From positions 2,048,440-2,112,439 of the forward strand of contig NZ_NIUC01000002.1 in the NCBI RefSeq assembly GCF_002807035.1: a stretch of DNA of 64,000 bases, given 5' to 3'. The translations under genes and the position numbers were made by a program. The notes under the pieces were generated by a model. It saw nothing but the letters and a program-made list of their open reading frames with translations, had not been told where the DNA came from and searched no databases. This DNA is from Algoriphagus formosus. GTDB lineage: Bacteria > Bacteroidota > Bacteroidia > Cytophagales > Cyclobacteriaceae. Positions 37,060 through 45,875 of the stretch are shown here, piece by piece (the stretch's first letter is position 1; every line of letters begins with the position of its first letter).

Positions 37060-37323
37060 ATGAAAGTCGGTAGAATTTTAGCAGGTGTATTCGTTGTTGT
37101 TGTACTCAACTCATGCGAGAGCTGGTTTCAGGATATTGGTTTGAAAGACATCAAAAGGGTAGATGGACCATGTACCATTACCCTGAAAGATGGAACCGTA
37201 ATTGAAACACCGTATAGCTTGGAAATAAGCATTCGAACTGAGGCGATTACCTATCGGGATGAAGACCGGAAACTATGGACGGTCTTCCGAGAGGAATATG
37301 AAAGCTACGCTTGTCAGGAATAA
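37060..37323 (+). CDS. Small lipoprotein, unknown function
   Basis: An 87-residue protein whose signal peptide ends in a lipobox LNSC with Cys19. The mature part is short, with a beta-rich look (GPCTITLKDGTVIETPYSLEIS) and two more Cys. The ATG at 37060 is preferred over a TTG at 37000 because it begins the signal peptide. No family is recognised. It lies between tRNA-Arg and a convergent transporter gene and is closed by a hairpin. Confidence 0.7.
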   Translation: MKVGRILAGVFVVVVLNSCESWFQDIGLKDIKRVDGPCTITLKDGTVIETPYSLEISIRTEAITYRDEDRKLWTVFREEYESYACQE

Positions 37324-37325
37324 AA

Positions 37326-37355
37326 AAAGCAGCCCGAAGGCTGCTTTAATTTTTT
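37326..37355. terminator. Bidirectional terminator hairpin
   Basis: AAAGCAGCC (37326-37334) and GGCTGCTTT (37339-37347) enclose a 4-nt loop, with T-rich sequence on both flanking strands. It serves the lipoprotein gene (+) and the permease gene (-). Confidence 0.85.
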
Positions 37356-38586
37356 AATGGGCTCCTGCGGCGCTGACTGCAGGTTTGCTTCCTTTTTGCC
37401 AGATAAATAGGATGATAAATAGGACTATCAAAATTGCTGGGAACATGGTGAGTTTCAGCAGCGTTTCTTGACCTGTCGCAAGTTCAAGTTGTGCTCCAGT
37501 TAGGCCCTCAGCAAGATTGGATGCTCTGGCAGAGTCAATCCAGCCTCCAATAATGGGTTGCCAAATAGCTGTAGAAAACATTCCTACACCGCCGATGATT
37601 GACATACCTAGAGCTCCACTTAATGGGACACGCTGAGCAACTGCTCCAACCATCACAGGCCAGAAGTAACCTACTCCTAAGGCAAAAACGATAGCTGCGA
37701 CATAGGCGACTGGTCCTGTAACCACGCTGAACATGTAAGTTCCAATGGTAGCTAGAATAGCCCCACCCAAAAGAACCCCGGTCTGTCCAAGTTTACCTAC
37801 CACTGGCCCTGCAAAGAATCTAGCAACAGCCATTACACCAGTTGTCAAGGCTAGGATAAGCATTCCGCTAGCTCCTGAACTGTCCAATACTACATTTGCC
37901 CATTGCTGAGTACCAAATTCTGTGATAGCAGTAATAGACATACAAATAAACAGGAATATGTAAAGCGGGCTGATCATTGCTTTGACATTGCTTGAGATAG
38001 AAGTAACTCCTTCTACAGAAGGCTTTGGAAATGCTTTTCCAAAGAAAAGAACCGCATAGGCGATGGTTGGGATCATCATTACCCAGATCTGTGGCTGCCA
38101 GCCAAGACCAGCGTCCGTCATGAATTTTGAAATCAATGATCCTAAAACGATTCCTCCAGGGAACCACATGTGGAATCGATTGAGCATTTTATTCATTTTC
38201 ACACCGGTGTACATATCCGCTATCATTGGATTACAAGCAGCTTCAGTACAGCCATTTCCAAATCCGATAAATAGGGTGGAAATCAGTAATGTCGTATATC
38301 CCCCAGCAAACAGGGTCATTAGAATTCCTAGGGTGTGGGTAACAAAAGCGATATTCATGATCATTTTTGGCCCCACTTTATGATAAAAAAGCCCCCCTAA
38401 GATCATGGATATCGGGAAGCCTAAGAACCACATGGAATTGATAAAGCCCAGTTGCTCAGCACTAAGCCCAAAGTCTTCACCCAGTTGGGGGAGAATTCCA
38501 GCTCGGATAGCAAAGGTAAATGCCGTGGTAATCAAAGCCAGGCAGCTGGCATTGAAAAGCGCAGTTCGGTTAATTGCTTGTGACAT
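37354..38586 (-). CDS. MFS permease, FucP-like
   Basis: A 410-residue protein with twelve predicted helices. The helix 2-3 loop (GGLFYHKVGPKMIM) and the GNGCTEAACNPMIADMY stretch in helix 4 recall the FucP/FHS sugar:H+ symporter branch. The substrate is probably a sugar or similar small molecule, by family only. The gene is monocistronic between two hairpins, and no catabolic genes are beside it. Confidence 0.8.
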   Translation of the reverse strand: MSQAINRTALFNASCLALITTAFTFAIRAGILPQLGEDFGLSAEQLGFINSMWFLGFPISMILGGLFYHKVGPKMIMNIAFVTHTLGILMTLFAGGYTTLLISTLFIGFGNGCTEAACNPMIADMYTGVKMNKMLNRFHMWFPGGIVLGSLISKFMTDAGLGWQPQIWVMMIPTIAYAVLFFGKAFPKPSVEGVTSISSNVKAMISPLYIFLFICMSITAITEFGTQQWANVVLDSSGASGMLILALTTGVMAVARFFAGPVVGKLGQTGVLLGGAILATIGTYMFSVVTGPVAYVAAIVFALGVGYFWPVMVGAVAQRVPLSGALGMSIIGGVGMFSTAIWQPIIGGWIDSARASNLAEGLTGAQLELATGQETLLKLTMFPAILIVLFIILFIWQKGSKPAVSAAGAH

Positions 38587-38642
38587 AGAAATAGGTTTTT
38601 TGGATTAAGGTTGATAATGCATTCGATTGCAGGCCATCAAAA

Positions 38643-38675
38643 TAGGAAAAATATCGGACTCGAACTTTTCCGATA
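38643..38675 (-). terminator. Predicted terminator of the 922-residue surface protein gene
   Basis: TATCGGA (38652-38658) and TCCGATA (38669-38675) form a 7-bp stem. On the - strand it is followed by ATTTTTCC. It lies 17 bp past the stop. Confidence 0.55.
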
Positions 38676-38691
38676 ATAAAAAAAATCCTTC

Positions 38692-41460
38692 CTATTCAAT
38701 CACAAGTAGGGAGCCTATTAGCTTTTCTTCAAACCCGTAAATGGGATTTCGAAGGAATAAGACTACAGTAAGGGTTCCGATAGAAACTTTTTCTCCTCGT
38801 ATAGTTGTCCCAGACCAATTGAAAAATGGGGATTCTACAGGGATTTCTTTCGACTCTTCATGGTAGATGAGCTCTCCAATTCTATTGTAAATGAAAAGCT
38901 CTGCTTCCGTAACGCCTTCACTTACTAGTACTCTGAAATCCCGATTTGAATCACCAAGAACCATAGCATTGGGCATGATCACACTGAAGTTGCAGGCATC
39001 AAAGGTTCTGAATTCCCCGACAAATAGGCAACCATCAATAGTCACAACTTCAAGTTGATAAGTTCCCACTTGAGTAGGCTTGTAGATTGGAGCTGTGGAA
39101 ACTAGATCACCTTCAAAATACCAGGCATATTCTTCGAAAGAACCGGGGTTGATACCAGGAAGTGTATTTTCCTTTGAACAGATAGCATAAGTGTCTTCCA
39201 GCTCAGGTCCGGAGATTAAAGTGGATACGCTTACTTCAATGAAGTTTCTTCCTATTTCGCAGCCAATATCATTAAATACAACAGCCTCATAGCTTCCCGC
39301 TCGATCCACTGTCAATTCGTAAAGACCACTGTACTGAGGCAAATCCTCACGATTGTCATTTAAGTCGAAGAAAATCCATTCAATCCGGTCGACCTCATCC
39401 TCATCGGTTGATAGAGTAATCACCGCTGTGGCCGGGTCAGGACAAATTTTGGTGGCCTCCAATTCTACTGGAACTGAAAGTACAGGGGGTTCTACACTAA
39501 ATGGGATTGGTTCGATTTCACAAAATCCACTTGCTAGTGGTTGGACAGATAAGGTGTAATTACCTACCGCAGTTGGATAGAACAATTCGCCTCGACCCAC
39601 GATTTCTCCATCCTCATTGAGCCAACGGATAGAGGTCTGAGCAATATCCAGATCTTCGACTGTAGCTCTATATACCTGATTTCCAAAACAATCCTCCTCG
39701 AAAAGCTCCAAGTCAAAATTGATTTTTTGATTAAGGCTTGCCTCGAAAGTCACCTCTCTTGGACAGTTTCCATTATTTTGATTTGACTCGCCTAAGAGGG
39801 TATAAGTCCCGGATTTGTTTAGTAGAAATGATTCCCCTGAGCCTGCTGTAAAAATATTACCCTCCGGATCCTGAAGTGTAAAAATCAAATCCTCCGAGGT
39901 TTCCGGCGAAAATTCAAATTCCTCGCAAATAGCAATTGTACCAGGATTACTGAAGGATACCTGAGGCTGACGATCAATAGTGATTTGCTCGACTGGATAG
40001 GTACAGCCGTCTACCTTTAGCTCCACTAGATAGGTTCCGCTGGATAGATCGAGCTCTAGGCTGGATTGATCTTGAATTTCTCCTGCGGCAACTTCACCAG
40101 TACCAAGTGCCATAATTCTAAAGTCCCCATTTACTTCACCTTGGGCAAATTCGAGTCTAAGTTTGCCAGGGATAACTCCTCTCTCTCCGCAACTCTCGGG
40201 CTCGACTTGATAGCTTGGCTCCTGAATAGTAGGTGTATTTCCATCTATAATAGGAGGCTCTTTGGTTTCGAGGTTTAGAAGTGTACTAAACTTGCAACCA
40301 TTGCTGTAGGCAAGTATGGTGTAGATTTGAGGATCAAGATTGCTCAAAATAAAGGAAGACCCTGAGGAAAGACCTACATTGAGATAGTCTCTTTCTACCA
40401 CCCGAATCGAATCAAGGTCACTAAGAGCTGTAATTTCAAATGATCCGTTTGGTTCGACACAATTATCAGGTTTTTCTAGCACAGTTGCTTCCAGCTCCGG
40501 GGCTTCCCTTACTTCGAAACTTATTCTTCGCTCTGATCTACAATCAGGGTATCGCTCATCAATTGCTGAGAAAATTGCCGTATAAATGCCGGGTTCCTCT
40601 ATTTCGCTTGACGGCAATGAAACCTCAAAGGCAGAGCCCAAGGCTTCAGGATTAGAACCTCCAGGCTTGATCAAAAACCAATCACCAGGAAGAGGGGTGT
40701 CTGTAGATAGTGTCTGGGACTCTCCTTGACAAAGTGAACTCTTGCCAAGTTGGAGCTCGAAATCCAATGAAGGCCCCACATATGTTGAACCATTAATCAA
40801 ACATTCAGCTGCGCCTGTGCTTGAAACTTGGAAAAGCTCTACTTTATAAAACCCCTCCTGGCTTACTAAAATGGTGTTTTGATTGCCAATGATATTATCT
40901 CCCAAATCCCTCCAAATAAAAGTGAACTCACTTAGATTAGGTGTTTCAGGATCAATAGCGGTAAGCTCGACTGGATTATTTCCACAAATGAGATAGTCGG
41001 GGAGCAATGCCAATTCAGGTCCTTTCTGAACAACCACAGCCTGACTTTCCTCATAAATAATTTGTGTGGCACGCCGAACCCGAAGGGATACTCGATGGGT
41101 TCCGGTTTGATTGAAAGCGATTTTTACCGTCTCAAAAGCTGCTCCACCTCCCGTGCGATTAAAAATTTCATTCCCACTTGGATCAGTAGCTATCCAAGTA
41201 TACACATCTCCAGGATCTCCACCAGCGCTGAAAGTGCCTATCACCCCTCCAAATACAATGCATAGTGTCTCAGGACCAATCAGTTGAGGGTCAGCAAATT
41301 CAGAATAGGGTAAGGGAGAATTTGGATCGAGGTTTTTATTTTGGCCAAAAGGAGAAAAGGCCAAAAACAAAATGATCGTTCCAAGTATTCGGTTCCCAAT
41401 CTTCCAAAGAGGAAATTGAGCCTTGGCTTGCACGGATAATCTTTTTAGGGTGAGGGGCAA
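38692..41460 (-). CDS. Secreted multi-domain PKD-like protein with CHU_C/T9SS C-terminal domain
   Basis: A protein of up to 922 residues. A hydrophobic export segment lies near 21-40 and is followed by a PKD-like domain starting near 61 (IGPETLCIVFGGVIG). A chain of Ig/PKD-like beta domains with paired Cys follows. The C-terminal domain of about 100 residues (823-922: MPNAMVLGDSNRDFRV, FIYNRIGELIYHEE) matches gliding-motility-associated CHU_C domains, the type B signal for type IX secretion. Residues 509-750 are one copy of the shared block. The start is uncertain: TTG at 41460, or GTG at 41433. Likely cell-surface anchored or released; probably cotranscribed with the larger paralog 83 bp upstream. 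Confidence 0.85.
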   Translation of the reverse strand: MPLTLKRLSVQAKAQFPLWKIGNRILGTIILFLAFSPFGQNKNLDPNSPLPYSEFADPQLIGPETLCIVFGGVIGTFSAGGDPGDVYTWIATDPSGNEIFNRTGGGAAFETVKIAFNQTGTHRVSLRVRRATQIIYEESQAVVVQKGPELALLPDYLICGNNPVELTAIDPETPNLSEFTFIWRDLGDNIIGNQNTILVSQEGFYKVELFQVSSTGAAECLINGSTYVGPSLDFELQLGKSSLCQGESQTLSTDTPLPGDWFLIKPGGSNPEALGSAFEVSLPSSEIEEPGIYTAIFSAIDERYPDCRSERRISFEVREAPELEATVLEKPDNCVEPNGSFEITALSDLDSIRVVERDYLNVGLSSGSSFILSNLDPQIYTILAYSNGCKFSTLLNLETKEPPIIDGNTPTIQEPSYQVEPESCGERGVIPGKLRLEFAQGEVNGDFRIMALGTGEVAAGEIQDQSSLELDLSSGTYLVELKVDGCTYPVEQITIDRQPQVSFSNPGTIAICEEFEFSPETSEDLIFTLQDPEGNIFTAGSGESFLLNKSGTYTLLGESNQNNGNCPREVTFEASLNQKINFDLELFEEDCFGNQVYRATVEDLDIAQTSIRWLNEDGEIVGRGELFYPTAVGNYTLSVQPLASGFCEIEPIPFSVEPPVLSVPVELEATKICPDPATAVITLSTDEDEVDRIEWIFFDLNDNREDLPQYSGLYELTVDRAGSYEAVVFNDIGCEIGRNFIEVSVSTLISGPELEDTYAICSKENTLPGINPGSFEEYAWYFEGDLVSTAPIYKPTQVGTYQLEVVTIDGCLFVGEFRTFDACNFSVIMPNAMVLGDSNRDFRVLVSEGVTEAELFIYNRIGELIYHEESKEIPVESPFFNWSGTTIRGEKVSIGTLTVVLFLRNPIYGFEEKLIGSLLVIE
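39211..39936 (-). repeat. Shared block of about 240 residues, copy in the 922-residue protein
   Basis: Encodes residues about 509-750. Landmarks in order are AICEEFEFSPET, GTYTLLGES, EEDCFGNQVYRA, YTLSVQPLASGF, PPVLSVPVEL, KICPDPATA and CEIGRNFI. The same landmarks in the same order occur in the three other copies. Confidence 0.8.
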
Positions 41461-41543
41461 AATTAGGGCCTTTTGCCGGATCTAAGTATAGATTACTTTC
41501 CAATTCAAAAAATGCGCTAAGTCTTTCATTTTTTTGATGATAT

Positions 41544-44500
41544 TCAGTCGATTACCATCAATGAGCCTAATTGAGTTTTATTGATATTTTTTTCATAATT
41601 CACCAGATTGATTCGAATACTATAAGCACCATTCGGTATTTTTTCTCCTCTGTAAGTTCCGTCCCAAAGACAGGTTGACTCCTCGGTGATCAATTGGTCA
41701 TTTTTACAATGAAAAATTAATTCTCCCCACTGATTGAAAATCCATAGTTCCAATTCATCCACCAAATAATTCGTGTAGATCAAAAATGGTTTTTGATTGT
41801 CCTGAGGGGTGATTGCCGTGGGAAATTGTACTCGAAGTTCACACTCTTCTTCTGTTTCGAAGCTCGCCGAATAAGTGCATCCTTCAAGACTAGTTACGAT
41901 CAAATCAAAATTTCCTATCTGAAGTGGTTTGAAAGTTGGGGATGTGGAGACTAATTGATCCTCAAAATACCATTCGTAGGAAGCGAAATTTCCCGGATTT
42001 ATTTCAGGAGCTATTTCCAAGCTTGGACATATTTGGTAAACGGAGTCCACATCTGGCCTTACCTCGTCTTGACTCCTTAAGATTAATATTTCCTCTCTTC
42101 CCAAGAGACAGGGTATGTCGTTGAATACCCGGGCTTCATAGCTTCCTTCCAAGCTGGCGGAAATTTCCCGTTCATTAGTAAGGTCGTTCAGTTGTCTCTG
42201 ATTCCCATCAGGATCGGTAAACCACCATTCTATGGTAGTGATTTGCTCAAAATCGCTCTGAACGGTAACTAGTGCACTACTTGCATCGGGGCAGAAAGGC
42301 TCACTCGTCAACGAAACATCTACTGATAAAACTGGCTCAGCAACCTCAAATGCGATGGGCGAAATTTCACAAGGAGTAGACCCTGCAGGCTGGACTTCCA
42401 AAGAGTATGAACCAGGGTTTGTGATTGTTAAGGTTTGGGCTTGTCCTAGGAGATTTCCGGTATTATCCCTCCAAAAGAAGACCACATCCTCTGAGGAATA
42501 GTTCTGTAATTCGGCTGAGTACAAACTGCTGCCATCACAAAACTCTTCTACCAAAACTGGCTCATAGACGACCGGCTGTACTCGGCTGACCAAGATTTCC
42601 TTTTGTTCAGGGCAGAATGGAGTTGGACTATTTTGGTCAAAAGCCAAAAAGGTATAAACCCCTGTTTGATCTAGGACTATTGATTCTCCGGTCGAAATCT
42701 CACTTATCGAACCTGAAGGGGAGGTAATAAAAAAGTCGAGCTCTTGATTGGTGTCTGGTGTCAATTCAAATCTTTCACAAATTGTCAATTCGGAAGGGAT
42801 GTCAAAAGCCACTTTATCAGGCGTTAGATCAAGCTGTACTGTGGCTCGTCCAAGTTCGCATTCCTCCACACTGATGCCGGGTATGAAGCGGAAAACAGCC
42901 ACTTCATAGGTTCCACCTACTCTTGTTTGTATTTCGTTGAGGTCATTGAATTGGGGTAATTCGACGATTTCTCCAGCCTCATTAAATCGTCTCCAACGGA
43001 TGTCAGTTACCTCATCCGGAAAAGTAGTTTCCAAATTGACAATAGCTTCAGGACCAAATTCACAGAGTTTGGTTGTAGTGAGGGATATGTCAACGCTCAA
43101 TACTGGCTCCCTTACCTCAAAAGGAATAGGGTCATTGGAGCATGCGGTACTATTAGAAGGCTGCACATCAAGTCTGTATGTGCCATTGGAAACTGGGTTT
43201 AGGAATTGTCCCGTACCTACCAAATCTTCATTTTCATCAAACCAAAAGAAGTCTACCGTAGCGGGATCTCTTCCAAAAATATTCGCTTCAAAAGTTCGGT
43301 TGCCAAAACAATCTTCACTGATCAAAACCGGCTCAAAAGTAACTGGTTCGACTTTTTCTACTTGAATTTCTCGTGTAACCGGACAGATGACAGATTGGCC
43401 CGGAATTCTTCCAACTAGCGTGTAGGTTCCTTCATCCAAAATGGTAAAACTTTCACCGCTTTGCTGAATTTCTTCGGAGCCATCTGGATACGTAAGTGCG
43501 AATTCCAGATTTTGGGAAGTTTGTGGGGTGAGTTCATATTCATCACAAATGGACAAAAAAGTCGGGGATGTGTAGGAAACTAAGTTGAGGCTTTCTATTT
43601 CAATCTTTTCGGATTGAGGAAGATTACATAGGGATTCGTCAAAAAGCTCAAAAAAGTAATTGCCTCCGGGAACGGTGAGAGTAAATTCATCAGTTCCTGG
43701 GAGGGAGCTTTCAATTATAATTGCTCCACGTTCATTAAAGAGCCGGTATCCACCATTTGTGCCTGTGTTTTCCAGTTTTACAGTAAAACTACCCTCAAGT
43801 TTTCCTTCCTCTGTACAGGTTTCTCCAATTTCATCAATGATTTCAAATTCTAGTTGATCTGGCGGATTATTTAAAGGAACAATTGCAGTTAGCGTATTAA
43901 AACAGTTTCCTAACTGTCCAAAAATGGAATAAGCCCCGGACTTTAAGTTTGGGATTTCAATGGTCTTACCTGCAGGAATAGACATTTCTGAAAATCCTAA
44001 GCCTTCCACGGTGAGTAGGTCGATGGGAGTGAGTGCTCGGATAAACAGTTTACCATCTGTTCCCGAACACCCGTCGGCACTTTCTGCACTGACGAATTCA
44101 ATTTGAGGTTCTGGGTTAAAAGTAAAAGGCCGGAAGGTTTCGATTTTACAACTGGGATTGTTGGGATCGGTGAGTTCAAAATATACCAAGTAGTCTCCAT
44201 CACCATTTAATGCTGAATTGGGATTGATAGTAATTTCCTCACCCGAAGTGAAAAAAACCTTTCCCGGATCCCCTATTTTTTCAAAAAACCAATCGCCTGA
44301 AATAGGTGGGTCTGACGAAAAGGAGATCAATTCTGTTGGGCATATTTCCGATTTATCAGATAAAATACTGAAAGCCCCGGTATCTAAAATCTCAGTGGAA
44401 ATGGTAGTCTCGCACTCTAGGTTTCCTTCAGAATCTAAAAGAAAAAACCGGACAGAGAAAAAACCAGGAGTTGATACACTGATCGTATTTTGATCACCAA

Positions 44501-45017
44501 TCACATTATTGTCCTCATCTAGCCACTCAAATTGATATTCCTCAAAATCTGGGCTTTCAGGGTCCAGGGCAACTAAATCTAGGCTTTCTCCTGCGCAGAG
44601 AAAATTATTTTCTTCAAGTAGAATATCCGGACTGGGAACCAATTCAACCTCTTTGAGTTCGGAACCTATAGATAATCCTCCTCGGAGAATTTCTAATTGT
44701 ACTTGGTAAATTCCGACATCTGAAAAAGTAAAGGAAATGGTCTGAAAGCCTCCTGTGCGATCGAACTCAACTTCTCCTGAAGGAGATGTTATCTGCCAGC
44801 TATAAACATCAGTTTCGGGAACTCCACCTCCGGAGAAAGATCCAATCACGGTACCGAAATAGTTGCAAATCCGATCAGGACCAAAAATTAAGGTTTCATT
44901 GATGGTTTTGTAGGTAGGCTCTTGTGATTTTTTTTCAATAGGGGAAATATTACTCCAGTCCATTTGAAGGAAGAGCATAAAAAAGGTAATCCATAAAACC
45001 GGAACTGAAGACCTCAA
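41544..45017 (-). CDS. Secreted multi-domain PKD-like protein with CHU_C/T9SS C-terminal domain
   Basis: A 1157-residue paralog of the neighbouring 922-residue protein. It has a signal peptide (about 1-20) and a PKD-like domain from residue 45 (FGPDRICNYFGTVIGSFSGG). Beta domains with Cys pairs follow, then two tandem copies of the shared block (489-735 and 744-985), a final linker and the CHU_C domain (about 1058-1157: FNQWGELIFHCKN, LWDGTYRGEKIPNGAYSI). It should be exported by the Sec pathway and then by T9SS, with the type B domain recognised by PorP/SprF-type partners. No ATG precedes the signal; TTG at 45017 is the likely start. Function is unknown; adhesion is a guess from architecture. 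Confidence 0.85.
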   Translation of the reverse strand: MRSSVPVLWITFFMLFLQMDWSNISPIEKKSQEPTYKTINETLIFGPDRICNYFGTVIGSFSGGGVPETDVYSWQITSPSGEVEFDRTGGFQTISFTFSDVGIYQVQLEILRGGLSIGSELKEVELVPSPDILLEENNFLCAGESLDLVALDPESPDFEEYQFEWLDEDNNVIGDQNTISVSTPGFFSVRFFLLDSEGNLECETTISTEILDTGAFSILSDKSEICPTELISFSSDPPISGDWFFEKIGDPGKVFFTSGEEITINPNSALNGDGDYLVYFELTDPNNPSCKIETFRPFTFNPEPQIEFVSAESADGCSGTDGKLFIRALTPIDLLTVEGLGFSEMSIPAGKTIEIPNLKSGAYSIFGQLGNCFNTLTAIVPLNNPPDQLEFEIIDEIGETCTEEGKLEGSFTVKLENTGTNGGYRLFNERGAIIIESSLPGTDEFTLTVPGGNYFFELFDESLCNLPQSEKIEIESLNLVSYTSPTFLSICDEYELTPQTSQNLEFALTYPDGSEEIQQSGESFTILDEGTYTLVGRIPGQSVICPVTREIQVEKVEPVTFEPVLISEDCFGNRTFEANIFGRDPATVDFFWFDENEDLVGTGQFLNPVSNGTYRLDVQPSNSTACSNDPIPFEVREPVLSVDISLTTTKLCEFGPEAIVNLETTFPDEVTDIRWRRFNEAGEIVELPQFNDLNEIQTRVGGTYEVAVFRFIPGISVEECELGRATVQLDLTPDKVAFDIPSELTICERFELTPDTNQELDFFITSPSGSISEISTGESIVLDQTGVYTFLAFDQNSPTPFCPEQKEILVSRVQPVVYEPVLVEEFCDGSSLYSAELQNYSSEDVVFFWRDNTGNLLGQAQTLTITNPGSYSLEVQPAGSTPCEISPIAFEVAEPVLSVDVSLTSEPFCPDASSALVTVQSDFEQITTIEWWFTDPDGNQRQLNDLTNEREISASLEGSYEARVFNDIPCLLGREEILILRSQDEVRPDVDSVYQICPSLEIAPEINPGNFASYEWYFEDQLVSTSPTFKPLQIGNFDLIVTSLEGCTYSASFETEEECELRVQFPTAITPQDNQKPFLIYTNYLVDELELWIFNQWGELIFHCKNDQLITEESTCLWDGTYRGEKIPNGAYSIRINLVNYEKNINKTQLGSLMVID
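42063..42788 (-). repeat. Shared block, second tandem copy in the 1157-residue protein
   Basis: Encodes residues about 744-985. It starts at LTICERFELTPDT and includes YSLEVQPAGSTPC, EPVLSVDVSLT and CLLGREEI. It is separated from the first copy by only about 8 residues. Confidence 0.82.
42813..43553 (-). repeat. Shared block, first tandem copy in the 1157-residue protein
   Basis: Encodes residues about 489-735. It starts at LSICDEYELTPQT and includes SEDCFGNRTFEA, YRLDVQPSNST, EPVLSVDISLTTTK and CELGRATV. The near-identical EPVLSVDvSLT wording in both copies indicates tandem duplication inside the gene. Confidence 0.82.
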
Positions 45018-45077
45018 GGGGATTAAATTAAAAAGCGTTGAAAATCAGATCTTAAAGATACAAAAATGTATTTGGGC

Positions 45078-45112
45078 CAAAAAAAAACCCGGGTTAAATT
45101 AATTAACCCGGG
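45078..45112 (-). terminator. Terminator of yaaA
   Basis: A 10-bp perfect stem, CCCGGGTTAA (45088-45097) and TTAACCCGGG (45103-45112), with a 5-nt loop. On the - strand a T tract follows. It lies 10 bp after the yaaA stop. Confidence 0.88.
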
Positions 45113-45121
45113 CTCAGGATA

Positions 45122-45874
45122 TTATCTCACAAATACCCAATCCTGATCCGAACTTAGTGGTTCGGAAAATTCATAGCCTTCCAGATTGAAGGTTTTTAAT
45201 TTTTCTGGATCGGTGAACTTATTTTTTATGGTAAAGTCTGTCATCATTCCTCTTGCTTGCTTTGCAAAAAGTCCAATGACTTTATACTTACCATCACGAT
45301 GTTCTTTGAAGTGAATGTTGATTACAGGCGATTTTAAGGCTTTAAGATCTACCGCTTTAAAGTATTCTTGGGAGGCAAGGTTTACAATCGGACTACCTTC
45401 AGCAACAGCATTAATAGCTTTGGCAATTTTGCTTCCCCAATATTCATATAGATTGTTGCCTTTTTTTGTTTCTAGACGCGTTCCCATTTCCAATCGATAG
45501 GGCTGAATAAGGTCTAGCGGCTTCAATAAACCATACAAACCGGAAAGGATTCGAAGATGGTCCTGAGCAAAATTGAATTCATCCTCGGTATAATTATCTA
45601 CATCGATTTTGGTGTAAACATCTCCTTTGAAAGCCAGAAGTGCTTGTTTGGAGTTGTCTTGAGTAAATTCTTTTTGAAAAGTCTTGTATCGCTCCTCATT
45701 CAGGTTTGCCAAATTTTCGCTGACAGACATCAAGTCTGCGATTTCTTTGGCAGACTTTTTCTTCATCACTCCTACAAGTGATTTGATATCTGAAGTAAAA
45801 TCCGGTTTTGAATATTTTTCGAAATGGGGAGTGCTGTAATCTAGAGTTTTTGCGGGTGAAATTAGGATAATCAT
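45122..45874 (-). CDS. yaaA: Peroxide stress protein YaaA (DUF328/UPF0246)
   Basis: A 250-residue protein. The N terminus MIILISPAKTLDYSTP and the SGLYGLLKPLDLIQPYRLEMGTRL segment are signatures of YaaA. In E. coli this protein lowers free iron and oxidative DNA damage under peroxide stress and it binds DNA; that role is transferred by family. It starts one base after the stop of the 1835-residue surface protein, so it is probably on the same transcript, and ends at a strong terminator. Confidence 0.93.
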   Translation of the reverse strand: MIILISPAKTLDYSTPHFEKYSKPDFTSDIKSLVGVMKKKSAKEIADLMSVSENLANLNEERYKTFQKEFTQDNSKQALLAFKGDVYTKIDVDNYTEDEFNFAQDHLRILSGLYGLLKPLDLIQPYRLEMGTRLETKKGNNLYEYWGSKIAKAINAVAEGSPIVNLASQEYFKAVDLKALKSPVINIHFKEHRDGKYKVIGLFAKQARGMMTDFTIKNKFTDPEKLKTFNLEGYEFSEPLSSDQDWVFVR

Positions 45875-45875
45875 A

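Noticed and set aside
42063..43553. Tandem repeat as a CRISPR or DNA-level satellite
   Set aside because: The repeat is at protein level, about 240 residues long, inside an intact coding frame. There are no short identical direct repeats with spacers.
45088..45112. Palindrome CCCGGGTTAA / TTAACCCGGG as a protein-binding or recombination site
   Set aside because: Its position 10 bp after yaaA with a T tract on the - strand is fully explained by termination.
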